Positions 24,342 through 32,633 of a stretch of DNA of 64,000 nucleotides are shown piece after piece. Numbering within the stretch: position 1 is the first letter of the stretch; each line of letters starts with the position of its first letter. The position numbers were made by a program, and so were the translations under genes. The stretch comes from JAEMQF01 sp963791595. GTDB taxonomy: Bacteria; Pseudomonadota; Gammaproteobacteria; Burkholderiales; Burkholderiaceae_C. The DNA is taken from the NCBI GenBank assembly GCA_963791595.1, contig CAWBTF010000001.1:1-64000 (forward strand), read 5' to 3'. The notes under the pieces were generated by a model. It worked only from the letters and a program-made list of their open reading frames with translations. It made no database searches and was not told where the DNA came from.

Positions 24342-24792
24342 GTGCGACTTGCCGCGCCGCCTGCCGCTGGGCGCGGTGCGGAGTCCGAACTGCCGGCCAT
24401 CCAGGCGTGGCGGCGCGCGTTCGCTCGCATGGGGCTCAAGCCGACGCAATACCGCTGCGCTTCCGAGGCGCTGCTGCGGCGCCTGCGCAAGGAGGGCAGC
24501 CTTCCGCCGCTGCATCCGCTGGTGGACCTGTGCAATGCGATGTCGGTGGCCTACGCGACACCGATCGCGGTGTTGGATCTGGCGCATGTGGGCAATCGGC
24601 AGAGCGCGCTGTCGGCGATTGGCCCGGGTGCTGATCGTCGCCGAGGCCATGCACGACACCGCGCGGCACGACGTCACCGAACTGCAGGCGGCCCTGGCGG
24701 GCGAGTTGCAGTCGCTGTGGGGCGCGAAAGTGCGCAGTGCGATGTTGACGCCCGATGCGCCGCGATTCGACAGCGGTGGCCCGCCGAGCTAG
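24342..24792 (+). pseudogene. B3/B4 tRNA-binding domain protein, decayed
   Basis: Remnant of a stand-alone B3/B4 domain protein, a relative of the editing domain of phenylalanyl-tRNA synthetase beta chain. The recognisable block SELPAIQAWRRAFARMGL, KPTQYRCASEALLRRL and HPLVDLCNAMSVAYATPIAV reads in one frame up to about 24590. It is followed directly by GNRQSALSAIG, so the roughly 35 residues normally between these parts are missing. After about 24610 the frame changes and the C-terminal block RVLIVAEAMHDTARHDV is read in another frame to the stop at 24792. N-terminal residues of the family are also absent. Deletion plus frameshift together indicate a true pseudogene rather than one sequencing error. 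Confidence 0.7.
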
Positions 24793-24883
24793 CGCCCAGC
24801 TCGGGTCGAACACCGGAACGAGCCGGTGGTCTGCGGGCGACGTGCCCCGGCCGCGCGGCGCCAGGCGCCGCCGCGCACCCGCC

Positions 24884-25141
24884 TCACCCGCCGCTCAGCG
24901 CCTGCACGATGTGCAACTCGTCGCCCGCGCGCAGCGTTCGAGCCAGATCGAATGTCGCGCTGCCGCCGACGAAAAAACGCATGTTCGCGCGCATGCGGTC
25001 CTGCTCGTCGATCATGCGAAAGCGGATTCCCGGGTACTGGCGCTCCAGGTCGGCGAGCACCTCGCTGAGCGTCGCGCCGCTCGCCTGAACCCATGCGTGT
25101 TTGGTGTAGGAACGCAGTGACGAGGGGATCAGCACGCGCAT
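24884..25141 (-). CDS. MoaD/ThiS family protein
   Basis: An 85-residue beta-grasp protein of the ThiS/MoaD type, which carries sulfur as a C-terminal thiocarboxylate. It ends in ALSGG, the Gly-Gly tail needed for adenylation, and has the family pattern RVLIPSSLRSYT at the start, ATLSEVLADLERQYPGI in the middle and DELHIVQALSGG at the end. ATG at 25141 is chosen because it begins the first strand. It lies 10 bp downstream of the BNR-repeat gene on the same strand, so they are one operon. No moa, thi or activating-enzyme gene is nearby, so the acceptor pathway is open. Confidence 0.85.
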   Translation of the reverse strand: MRVLIPSSLRSYTKHAWVQASGATLSEVLADLERQYPGIRFRMIDEQDRMRANMRFFVGGSATFDLARTLRAGDELHIVQALSGG

Positions 25142-25151
25142 GCGAGCCCGT

Positions 25152-26363
25152 TCAGGCAAGTTCGGCGGCTTCGACCGCGTAGATTTCGGGCAGATGGCGC
25201 GCGATGCACGTCCAACGGGCGCCCTCGTCGCGGCTCGCCCAGAGTTCGCCGCTCGTCGTGCCGAAGTACAGGCCCACGGGGTCGCGCGCGTCGGCGCTCA
25301 TCGCCTGGCGTTTCACGGTCCACCATGCCTGCTGCGGTGGCAGGCCGGCGTCCTGGCGTTGCCAGGTCTTGCCGGCGTTGCGCGTCGTGTAGACCGCCGG
25401 CTGGCCGTGCGGGCTGGTGCGTGGCCAGACCGTGCCGCCGTCCATCGGGAATACCCACAGCGTGTCGGCGTTTCGTGGGTGCACGACGAGCGGGAAGCCG
25501 ACGTCGCCGACGCGCTTGGGCATCTTCTTGCCGATGCGCACCCATTCGTTGCCGGGCCGGTCGAGCCGGTAGATGCCGCAATGGTTCTGCTGGTAGAGCC
25601 GGTCCGGTTGGCTGGGGCACAGGCGCACGCAATGCGGGTCGTGGAAGGTCAGCGTCGACGCGTCGAAACCTTCGACCACCTCGAGCCCCTTGACGAGCGG
25701 CGAGAAGCTGCGCCCGCCGTCGCGCGATTCGTGCACGCCGCCGCTGGACATCGCGAAGTACAGGTGCGCCGGGTCGCGCGGGTCGACGATGATCGAGTGC
25801 AGTTTCGGCCCATCGGGGGTGCCGTCCTGCACGCTGCCCATCCACTCGCGGTACTGGGCATCGTCGTTGATCGGCGAGAACGGCTCCCAGCTCACGCCGC
25901 CGTCGGCCGAGCGGAACAGGCCCTGCGGCGAGGTTCCGGCGAACCAGACGCCGGGCTCGCTGGCATGGCCCGGCGTGAGCCAGAAGGTGTGGTCGACGGC
26001 GCGCCCGGGCAGCCCCTGCTGCACCTGCGCCACTTTGGCGAACGCGGGCGGGCGCGCGGCTTCCTTCCAACTGCGCCCGAGGTTCGTCGAGCGGAAGATC
26101 GTCGGCCCGAGGTGGCCGGTCTTGGCCGCCGCCAGCAGGCTTCGCCCGTCGCGCGGGTCGAGCACCACGTGGCTGATCACATGGCCTAGGAAATGCGGGC
26201 CGTCGGCCCTCCAGGTCTTGCGCTGCGCATCGCCGTGGAACAGCCACGCGCCCTTGCGTGTGGCGACGAACACGACTACGCGGCGTGGCGGGGCGGTGCG
26301 AGACGGCCGTGCGGCGCGGGAGGCCGGGCGAGGGGTTGCGGTGCGGGCGGTGCTGCTTGCCAT
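25152..26363 (-). CDS. BNR-repeat (sialidase-like/WD40) protein
   Basis: A 403-residue beta-propeller protein with repeated Asp-box (S-x-D-x-G-x-x-W) units: STNLGRSWKEA, SADGGVSWEPF, SRDGGRSFSPL, TRNAGKTWQRQ and SRDEGARWTCI. These are the BNR repeats of sialidases and photosystem-assembly-like propellers. The N-terminal 28 residues are Thr/Ala/Arg-rich without a clear signal peptide, so location is uncertain. Catalytic sialidase residues cannot be confirmed, and many such proteins are not glycosidases. Its 10-bp spacing to a MoaD-like gene is the main functional clue. Confidence 0.8.
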   Translation of the reverse strand: MASSTARTATPRPASRAARPSRTAPPRRVVVFVATRKGAWLFHGDAQRKTWRADGPHFLGHVISHVVLDPRDGRSLLAAAKTGHLGPTIFRSTNLGRSWKEAARPPAFAKVAQVQQGLPGRAVDHTFWLTPGHASEPGVWFAGTSPQGLFRSADGGVSWEPFSPINDDAQYREWMGSVQDGTPDGPKLHSIIVDPRDPAHLYFAMSSGGVHESRDGGRSFSPLVKGLEVVEGFDASTLTFHDPHCVRLCPSQPDRLYQQNHCGIYRLDRPGNEWVRIGKKMPKRVGDVGFPLVVHPRNADTLWVFPMDGGTVWPRTSPHGQPAVYTTRNAGKTWQRQDAGLPPQQAWWTVKRQAMSADARDPVGLYFGTTSGELWASRDEGARWTCIARHLPEIYAVEAAELA

Positions 26364-26569
26364 GGTTCGCTCCTCTTGTGTGACCCTTCCGTCCAGATGC
26401 AGCTTGGAATTCTTGCACTGGAATCGCCCAATCCGGACTATTCAGCGACGAGAGGCGAAACCGCTTTGATTCCGGGGGACACTCCCCATATGGGAACCAA
26501 TCGCGGATTGGCGCGTCCCACCTGCTGAAATCCCCGATTGAGCTGCCGAACTTTGCCACCAGGACCCGA

Positions 26570-28549
26570 ATGACCGCCAGAAAGACTCTCGCCGCCGCCC
26601 CTGTGCCCACCGCCGCCGAATCGCCGAAGGCCAAGCCGCTGCGCATCAAGGTGCCCAAATCCAAGGAACGCGCGCTGATCCGCGAATTCGGGCTCGATGT
26701 GGCCACGCTCACCGAGGCGGAGCTCGACAAGCGCCGCGGTGAGCTGGCAGCGCTCGTGAAACTGGGCAAGACGCGCGGTTTCCTGACCGAGCAGGAAATC
26801 AGCGACCACCTGCCCGAGAAGCTGGTCGACGCCGAGGTGCTGGAAGCGATCACGAAGATGCTCGGCGAAATCGGCATTTCGGTCTACGAGCAGGTGCCCG
26901 ATGCGGCGACGTTCCTGCTCGCCGGCGGCGCAGGCGCCGCGGCGAGCGAGGAAGACGCCGAAGAGGCCGCGCAGGCGGCGCTGTCCACGGTGGACACCGA
27001 ATTCGGCCGCACCACCGACCCGGTGCGCATGTACATGCGCGAGATGGGCTCGTTCGATCTGTTGACGCGCGAAGGCGAGGTCGAAATCGCCAAGCGCATC
27101 GAAGCCGGCTTGCAGGCGATGATGCTCGCGATCTCGGCGTCGCCGCCGATCGTCGCGGAAATCCTCGCGCAGGCCGAGCGAGTGGCGTCCGGCGAGCTGA
27201 GCATTGCCGCGCTGATCGACGGGTTTGTCGTGTCCGGCGAGGCGGATGACTACGTGGCCGAAGAAGACGTCGACTCGTTCGAGGACGGCGACATTGATGA
27301 CGGCGGCGCCGGCCACGCGATGACGAAGCGGCTCGAGGAGATGAAGGCCGCGGCGCTGGCCAGGTTCACCACGCTGCGCGCCGGCTTCGCCAAGCTGCGC
27401 GCGGCATTCGCGAAGGGCGGTCACGGCAGCCCGGCGTACCGCAAGGCGCAGCGTGCGCTGAGCGCGGAACTGATGACGATCCGATTCACCGTGAAGACGA
27501 TCGAGCGCCTGTGCGCGCTGCTGCGCGCCCAGGTCGACGAGGTGCGGCGCGTCGAGCGCGAAATCCGCAAAATCGCGGTCGAGCGCTGCGGCATGCCGCA
27601 GCCGTTGTTCGTCGAGAGCTTTGCACGCGATCCGCTGAACCTGGCGTGGGTGGACGCGCAAGCGAAAGCGCGCCGGCCCTACAGCGCAGCGCTGGGCCGC
27701 AACGCCGCGACGATTCGCGAATTGCAGGCCAGGCTGGTCGAGCTTCAGGCCACGTCCCTGGTTCCGCTCGATGAGCTGAAGGCGATCGGCCAGCGCATGA
27801 ACGAGGGCGAGCGCGAGTCGCGCGACGCGAAGAAGGAACTGATCGAGGCCAACCTGCGGCTGGTGATCTCGATCGCGAAGAAGTACGCCAACCGCGGCAT
27901 GCAGTTCCTCGACCTGATCCAGGAAGGCAACGTCGGCTTGATGAAGGCGGTGCAGAAGTTCGAATACCGCCGTGGCTTCAAATTCTCGACCTATGCCACG
28001 TGGTGGATCCGCCAGGCGATCACGCGCGCCATCGCCGACCAGGCGCGCACGATCCGGGTTCCGGTGCACATGATCGACTCGATCAACAAGGTGAACCGCG
28101 TGAGCCGGGAACACCTCCAGTTGTTCGGGCGCGAGCCCGACGCCGCGACGATTTCGCAAAAGCTGGAGATGCCCGAACTCAAGGTGCGCCAGATCATGAA
28201 GATCGCGAAAGAGCCGATCTCGCTGGAGCTGCCCGTCGGCGACGAGGGCGATACGTTGCTGGGCGACCTGATCGAGGACACGCACAGCGTGGCGCCGATG
28301 GAAGCGGCGATGCGCTCGGGCATGCGCGAAACCGTCAACGAGCTGCTCGACGAGCTGACGCCCATCGAGGCCAAGGTGCTGCGCATGCGCTTCGGCATCG
28401 ACATGAGCAGCGACCACACGCTCGACGAAGTGGGCAAGCAGTTCGACGCGTCGCGCGAACGCGTCCGGCAGATCGAGGCCACGGCGCTGCGCAAGCTCAA
28501 GCACCCGAGCCGGGCGGACAAGCTGCGGGTGTACGCCGAGGCTTTGTAG
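26570..28549 (+). CDS. rpoD: RNA polymerase sigma-70 factor, RpoD paralogue
   Basis: A 659-residue primary-type sigma factor. Region 1.1-like residues lie at about 35-110, region 1.2 is DPVRMYMREMGSFDLLTREGE near 157, and a nonconserved domain with an acidic stretch is at 225-250. Region 2 is ANLRLVISIAKKYANRGMQF through TYATWWIRQAITRAIADQ, and region 4.2 is TLDEVGKQFDASRERVRQIE. The -10-binding residues of region 2.4 (the KFSTYATWWIRQ core) are conserved. Region 4.2 and the tail (ATALRKLKHPSRADKLRVYAEAL, slightly altered) differ from standard beta-proteobacterial RpoD, and dnaG and rpsU, its usual neighbours, are absent. I therefore infer a second RpoD, not the housekeeping copy. ATG start in a 206-bp upstream gap. 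Confidence 0.85.
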   Translation: MTARKTLAAAPVPTAAESPKAKPLRIKVPKSKERALIREFGLDVATLTEAELDKRRGELAALVKLGKTRGFLTEQEISDHLPEKLVDAEVLEAITKMLGEIGISVYEQVPDAATFLLAGGAGAAASEEDAEEAAQAALSTVDTEFGRTTDPVRMYMREMGSFDLLTREGEVEIAKRIEAGLQAMMLAISASPPIVAEILAQAERVASGELSIAALIDGFVVSGEADDYVAEEDVDSFEDGDIDDGGAGHAMTKRLEEMKAAALARFTTLRAGFAKLRAAFAKGGHGSPAYRKAQRALSAELMTIRFTVKTIERLCALLRAQVDEVRRVEREIRKIAVERCGMPQPLFVESFARDPLNLAWVDAQAKARRPYSAALGRNAATIRELQARLVELQATSLVPLDELKAIGQRMNEGERESRDAKKELIEANLRLVISIAKKYANRGMQFLDLIQEGNVGLMKAVQKFEYRRGFKFSTYATWWIRQAITRAIADQARTIRVPVHMIDSINKVNRVSREHLQLFGREPDAATISQKLEMPELKVRQIMKIAKEPISLELPVGDEGDTLLGDLIEDTHSVAPMEAAMRSGMRETVNELLDELTPIEAKVLRMRFGIDMSSDHTLDEVGKQFDASRERVRQIEATALRKLKHPSRADKLRVYAEAL

Positions 28550-28550
28550 G

Positions 28551-28565
28551 CCCAGGCTCCTAGGC
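28551..28565. repeat. 15-bp repeat CCCAGGCTCCTAGGC, copy 1
   Basis: Lies just after the rpoD stop and at the 3' end of the convergent cbpM gene. The identical 15-mer recurs at 43002-43016, again between converging gene ends. It could be part of a bidirectional terminator, but no strong stem followed by a T-run is present. Confidence 0.35.
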
Positions 28566-28856
28566 GCGGCGGACGAGTTGCGCTTCGAGTTGCCGCACCT
28601 GGTCCAGCAAGTCCAGCGCCAGCGCCACGCCGGGCGGGTTGATGTCGAGGTCGCGCACCAGGCGCACGGCGCGGCGGGCGCGTTGCAGTGCGGCGCCGTG
28701 GAAGCGCCATTGCGCCGGCACGTTGCCTTGCACTTCGAGCGCGCCCTCGTGCACCAGCGTCACGATCAGATCGACATCGCAGCCCAGGCTGCTGCTCACT
28801 TGCTCGAGGTCGAGTTCGATGCTTTCCTCGACGATCACGAGCGGGCTGCGGGTCAT
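28560..28856 (-). CDS. cbpM: Chaperone modulator CbpM
   Basis: A 98-residue protein of the CbpM/YccV-like MerR-fold family that binds the J domain of CbpA and inhibits it. The helix-turn pattern DLEQVSSSLGCDVDLIVTLVHEG and the WRFHGAALQRARRAVRLVRDLDINPPGVALALDLLD block (conserved core DINPPGVALALDLL) are typical. It overlaps the cbpA gene by four bases (ATGA) and follows it on the minus strand, as in other proteobacteria. Confidence 0.88.
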   Translation of the reverse strand: MTRSPLVIVEESIELDLEQVSSSLGCDVDLIVTLVHEGALEVQGNVPAQWRFHGAALQRARRAVRLVRDLDINPPGVALALDLLDQVRQLEAQLVRRA

Positions 28857-29800
28857 GGCTGTACCTCATCGAATGCGGCGCGCGGGTTGACGTCGAAGGC
28901 TTTCGCGAACTTGCGGTAAGCGTCCTGCTGCGCCTCGCTGTCGGCGCGCGGCAGCGCGATCGACAGCACCGCGTACAGGTCGCCGGGTGGCTGGCTCGGC
29001 AGGCCGCGGCCTTTGAGGCGGAGTTTGCGCCCCGCCGTCGAGCCCGCAGGCACGCTGAGTTCGACGCGCCCCAATGGCGTGGGCACGGTGACGCTGGCGC
29101 CGAGCGCGGCCTCCCACGGTGCGAGCGGCAGATCCAGCAGCACGTCGCGGTCGTCGACGCGATAGAGCTGGTGCGGCCGGAACTCGACCTCGAGGTACAG
29201 GTCGCCCGGCGTTCCATCGCCAAAACCCGGTCCACCCTGGCGCGGCAGCCGCAGCTGCTGGCCGGCGCGGATGCCTTTCGGGATCGTCAGCTCGATCTGC
29301 CGGCTGCGCAGCGCCACGCGGCCGGCGCCGTCCATTTCGGGCATTTGCAGCGTGATCGTGCGGGTCGCGCCGCGGTACGAATCTTCCAGGTCGATCGCCA
29401 CTTTCGCGTGATGGTCCTGGCCGCGCGCGTGCGCGGCGCCGCGCCGAGCAGCATGGCCACGCCGGCCGAACAGCGCGTCGAAGAACTCGCTGTGGTCGAC
29501 CGAATCGCCGGCCGCGCCGAGATCGCTGAATTCGAAGCCGGCATCCCAGCCCGGGGGCGGCTCCTGGCTCGCGCCGCGGTTCGCCCAGCGCCGCGCGGCC
29601 TCGTCGTAGGCGGCGCGGCGTTCTGGGTCTTTCAGCGCCTCGTACGCTTCAGCGACTTCCTTGAAGCGTTCCTCGGCGCCGGTCTCCTTGCTCAGGTCGG
29701 GGTGGTACTTGCGCGCGAGCTTGCGGTACGCGCGCTTGATCTCGTCGGGCGTCGCGTCACGCTTCACGTCGAGCGCGGCGTAGTAGTCCTTGAACTGCAT
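28853..29800 (-). CDS. cbpA: CbpA-type DnaJ co-chaperone
   Basis: A 315-residue class II J-domain protein that works with DnaK under stress. The J domain covers residues 1-65 with the HPD motif in KYHPDLS. A Gly/Arg-rich linker follows, then two C-terminal beta domains (VALRSRQIELTIPKGIRAGQ; GDLYLEVEFRPHQLYRVD) and the dimerisation end. There is no zinc-finger domain. ATG at 29800 is preferred over an earlier Met because MQFKDYYAALDV is the standard start. An FNR-like site 54 bp upstream suggests redox control of the cbpA-cbpM operon. Confidence 0.9.
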   Translation of the reverse strand: MQFKDYYAALDVKRDATPDEIKRAYRKLARKYHPDLSKETGAEERFKEVAEAYEALKDPERRAAYDEAARRWANRGASQEPPPGWDAGFEFSDLGAAGDSVDHSEFFDALFGRRGHAARRGAAHARGQDHHAKVAIDLEDSYRGATRTITLQMPEMDGAGRVALRSRQIELTIPKGIRAGQQLRLPRQGGPGFGDGTPGDLYLEVEFRPHQLYRVDDRDVLLDLPLAPWEAALGASVTVPTPLGRVELSVPAGSTAGRKLRLKGRGLPSQPPGDLYAVLSIALPRADSEAQQDAYRKFAKAFDVNPRAAFDEVQP

Positions 29801-29853
29801 GACAGCAACCACTGGGGGATGGCTCGACTGTGCCGCCGCGCGGCCGGCGTGGC

Positions 29854-29867
29854 TTGCGTTGCGTCAA
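29854..29867. promoter_or_regulatory. FNR-like motif TTGCGTTGCGTCAA
   Basis: TTGCG-N4-GTCAA, 54 bp before the cbpA ATG. The same TTGCG left half occurs at 10295-10308. Moderate match. Confidence 0.35.
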
Positions 29868-29891
29868 TTCGGGCGGCAACGCTGCGCCGGC

Positions 29892-31496
29892 TCATGCCAG
29901 CGCAAAACCCTGGTAGCCGTTGCGAGCGACCTCAATGCACTTGCTCACGTAGGGCGGGAAACCGAACAGAGGCATGAAGACGCGCGGCTTGCCCGGAATG
30001 TTCGCGCCCAGGTACCACGAGTTGCAGGTCAGGAACAGCGTCATCTTCGCCACCGCGTTGACATGCGCCACCCAGTCGGCTTCGGCCTGCGCCGTGGCCT
30101 CGATCGTGGCCAGACCCTTGTCGTTCAGGTGCTCGATGCACTCGGCGATCCACCGCACATGGTGTTCGATCGAGACCATCACGTTGGTGAAAGGCGCCGG
30201 GCTCCCGGGGCCCACGATGTTGAACAGGTTGGGGAAGCCGGACACCATCAAGCCCAGGTAGTTCAGCGGCCCGGCTTGCCATTTGTCCTGGATGCGCACA
30301 CCGCCGCGTCCGCGCAGGTCCAGGCGCATGAGGGTTCCGGTCATCGCGTCGAAGCCGGTGGCCAGCACCAGCGCGTCGAACTCGTACTCGTGCCCGTTCG
30401 TCCTCAATCCTTTGGGCGTGACCTCGTCGATCGGGTGGCCGCCCACGTCGACGAGCCGGACATTGCCTCGATTGAAGGTTTCGTAGTAACCCGTGTCGAC
30501 GCACAGGCGTTTGCAGCCGACGGTCTGGCGCGGACACAGCAGCGACGCGGTGTGCGGGTCGCGCACGACCCCGCGAATCTTGCGGCGGATGAACTCCGCG
30601 GCAAACGCATTCGCACGTTCGTCGGTCAGGATGTCGCTGAAGGCGGCGAGCAGCCCGAAGCCGCCGATCTGCCATCGCTCTTCGAACGCGGCGTCGCGCT
30701 CTTGCGGCCCGACCTCCAGCGCCGACACGGTGCCGGCAGGATTCAGCGAACCGAAGGCGGTTCGCATCTGCCGGTTGCGCTCGCGGAAACCCGCATAGTC
30801 CGCCTTGATGCGCGCCTCGAAGGCGGGATCCAACGGGCCATTGTGGGCAGGAACGGCGTAGGCTGCCGTGCGCTGAAACACCGTGAGTTCACGGGCCTGC
30901 TGCGCGATCAGCGGAATCGCCTGGACGCCCGACGATCCCGTGCCGACGATGCCGACGCGCAGCCCGCTGAAGTCCACCGGTTCGTGCGGCCACATGGCGG
31001 TGTGATGGATGGGCCCGGCAAAGCTCTCGAGCCCTTTGAATGCGGGCGTGTTGGGTGAGGACAGCGGCCCGGCGGCCATCACGACGAAGCGTGCCACCCA
31101 TTCGCGGCCGTCTTCAGCGGCGATCTGCCAACCATCCGTCGCCTCGTCGAACACGATCCGCGTGACGCGCGTGTTCAGTTGAATGCCGTCGCGCAGGCCG
31201 AATCGATCGGCGACGTGGTTCGCATAGCGCAGCAACTCAGGTTGCGATGCGTAGCGCTCGGTCCAGTGCCATTCTTGTTGAAGCGCTTCGTCGAACCCGA
31301 ACGAGTACTCCATGCTCTGGATGTCGACGCGTGCGCCCGGGTAGCGGTTGTGGTACCAGGTTCCTCCCACGCTGTCGGCGGCTTCGAGCGCCAACGCGCT
31401 AAGGCCGATCTGGCGCGCTTTCAACAGCATGTACAGGCCGGCAAAGCCGGCGCCGACGATCAGCACGTCGACTCGTTGGGGTGGTGCTTCGATCAT
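29892..31496 (-). CDS. Flavin-containing (Baeyer-Villiger type) monooxygenase
   Basis: A 534-residue FAD- and NADPH-dependent monooxygenase. The FAD Rossmann motif is VGAGFAGLYML at about residues 14-24, followed by GGTWYHNRYPGARVD. The Baeyer-Villiger fingerprint F-x-G-x3-H-x3-W is seen as FAGPIHHTAMWP. The NADPH motif VGIVGTGSSGVQ follows, and ATGFDAMTG lies near residue 370. These enzymes insert oxygen next to a ketone or hydroxylate hydrophobic substrates. ATG at 31496 begins the FAD domain; longer in-frame starts would add an unrelated 80-residue leader. It is divergent from the YCII gene. Substrate is unknown. Confidence 0.88.
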   Translation of the reverse strand: MIEAPPQRVDVLIVGAGFAGLYMLLKARQIGLSALALEAADSVGGTWYHNRYPGARVDIQSMEYSFGFDEALQQEWHWTERYASQPELLRYANHVADRFGLRDGIQLNTRVTRIVFDEATDGWQIAAEDGREWVARFVVMAAGPLSSPNTPAFKGLESFAGPIHHTAMWPHEPVDFSGLRVGIVGTGSSGVQAIPLIAQQARELTVFQRTAAYAVPAHNGPLDPAFEARIKADYAGFRERNRQMRTAFGSLNPAGTVSALEVGPQERDAAFEERWQIGGFGLLAAFSDILTDERANAFAAEFIRRKIRGVVRDPHTASLLCPRQTVGCKRLCVDTGYYETFNRGNVRLVDVGGHPIDEVTPKGLRTNGHEYEFDALVLATGFDAMTGTLMRLDLRGRGGVRIQDKWQAGPLNYLGLMVSGFPNLFNIVGPGSPAPFTNVMVSIEHHVRWIAECIEHLNDKGLATIEATAQAEADWVAHVNAVAKMTLFLTCNSWYLGANIPGKPRVFMPLFGFPPYVSKCIEVARNGYQGFALA

Positions 31497-31753
31497 TGAT
31501 TCGTTCGCAATCGCTGCTCCCTGGACGGTGGCCGCGCCGCCGGTGGCCGTCGCGGACGGCGAAGTATGGGCGCACCGGGCCGGGATGGAAAGCCCGCCAG
31601 TCAGTTCGGGAATGCGCCCGGCCGCCGTGGCACCGCGCGGTGCGAAACTGGCCACGCAAATAAATCTTCGCCGCGATGTCGATTTGTGGTCCCGGCTGCG
31701 TCGTAGTGGCGCCACCGGACTTCGGGGCGTCTTCAAACCCTTTAGGACAAGCC

Positions 31754-32119
31754 ATGCAATACATGATCCTGATCTACGGCGACGAAAAGAACTTCGCGCT
31801 GATGGCCAGCGACCCTGCCGCGCAAAAGCAGATGTACGCCGCGTTCACCCAGTACACGCAAGACCTGCGCGGGGCCGGCGTGCTGCGCGCCGGCGGCGAA
31901 CTCAAGCCGACGCACAGCGCGACGACGGTGCGCGTGAGGAACGGCAAGCTGCTCACCACCGACGGCCCGTTCGCGGAGACCAAGGAGCAGCTCGGCGGCT
32001 ACTACATCGTCGACGTGCCGAACCTGGACGAAGCCGTGAAGTGGGCGGCGCGCTGCCCGGCCGCGCAGGGCGGCTCGATCGAAGTTCGCCCGCTTGGCGC
32101 CCAACCGGCCGCGGCCTGA
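31754..32119 (+). CDS. YCII-related (DGPF) protein
   Basis: A 121-residue YCII/DGPF-domain protein. The name-giving motif is TTDGPFAETKEQLGGYYIVD at residues 76-95. It begins MQYMILIYGDEKN and ends with the usual DEAVKWAARCP and EVRPLG strands. Genes of this family are regularly linked with ECF42-type sigma factors, and such a sigma gene is two genes downstream here, which supports one regulatory unit. ATG at 31754. Biochemical function is not established. Confidence 0.85.
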   Translation: MQYMILIYGDEKNFALMASDPAAQKQMYAAFTQYTQDLRGAGVLRAGGELKPTHSATTVRVRNGKLLTTDGPFAETKEQLGGYYIVDVPNLDEAVKWAARCPAAQGGSIEVRPLGAQPAAA

Positions 32120-32171
32120 GGCGCTTGCTCACGTTGCCGACCCACTTCAACAATTCAAGGAAGAGACTGCC

Positions 32172-32579
32172 ATGACGCTCAATGTGCCTTTCATCACCGC
32201 GGCGTACGCCGCGCTCATCGGCCTGCTCGCGGCGCTGCTCACGGTGCGCGTGATCATGAACCGCGTCCGCTTCAACGTCGACACGGGCGACGGCGGCCAG
32301 CCTGCGCTCGCGCAAGCGATGCGCGCCCACGGCAATCTGGCCGAACACGCGCCGATCGCGCTGTTGTTGATCGCGTTTGCGGAGACCCTGGCCGCTCCCG
32401 CGGCGGCGGTGCACGCGCTGGGCGCGGCGCTGGTGCTGGCGCGCCTGCTCAGCGCCTGGGGCCTGAGCCATTCGCTGAAACTCGAGTCAACGCCCCGCAA
32501 GAGCGGCGCCGGCCTGACCGTGCTGGTGGTCGTGCTCGCATCGCTGCTCGTGCTGTACCGGCTGGTGGTGGCACGCTGA
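32172..32579 (+). CDS. MAPEG family membrane protein
   Basis: A 135-residue MAPEG-type protein with four hydrophobic helices (about 7-28, 60-78, 80-98 and 112-132). The conserved R-x(6)-N/H pattern appears in ALAQAMRAHGNLAEHAPIALLL. Eukaryotic relatives are membrane glutathione transferases; bacterial ones are mostly uncharacterised. ATG with GGAAGAG upstream. It lies between the YCII gene and the sigma factor gene with gaps of about 50 bp on either side, so it is probably part of the same operon. Confidence 0.82.
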   Translation: MTLNVPFITAAYAALIGLLAALLTVRVIMNRVRFNVDTGDGGQPALAQAMRAHGNLAEHAPIALLLIAFAETLAAPAAAVHALGAALVLARLLSAWGLSHSLKLESTPRKSGAGLTVLVVVLASLLVLYRLVVAR

Positions 32580-32633
32580 TCCGAAGCAAAACGCGGCAGT
32601 GCAGCGGACCCCGCTGAAGATCACGGGCCCGGC

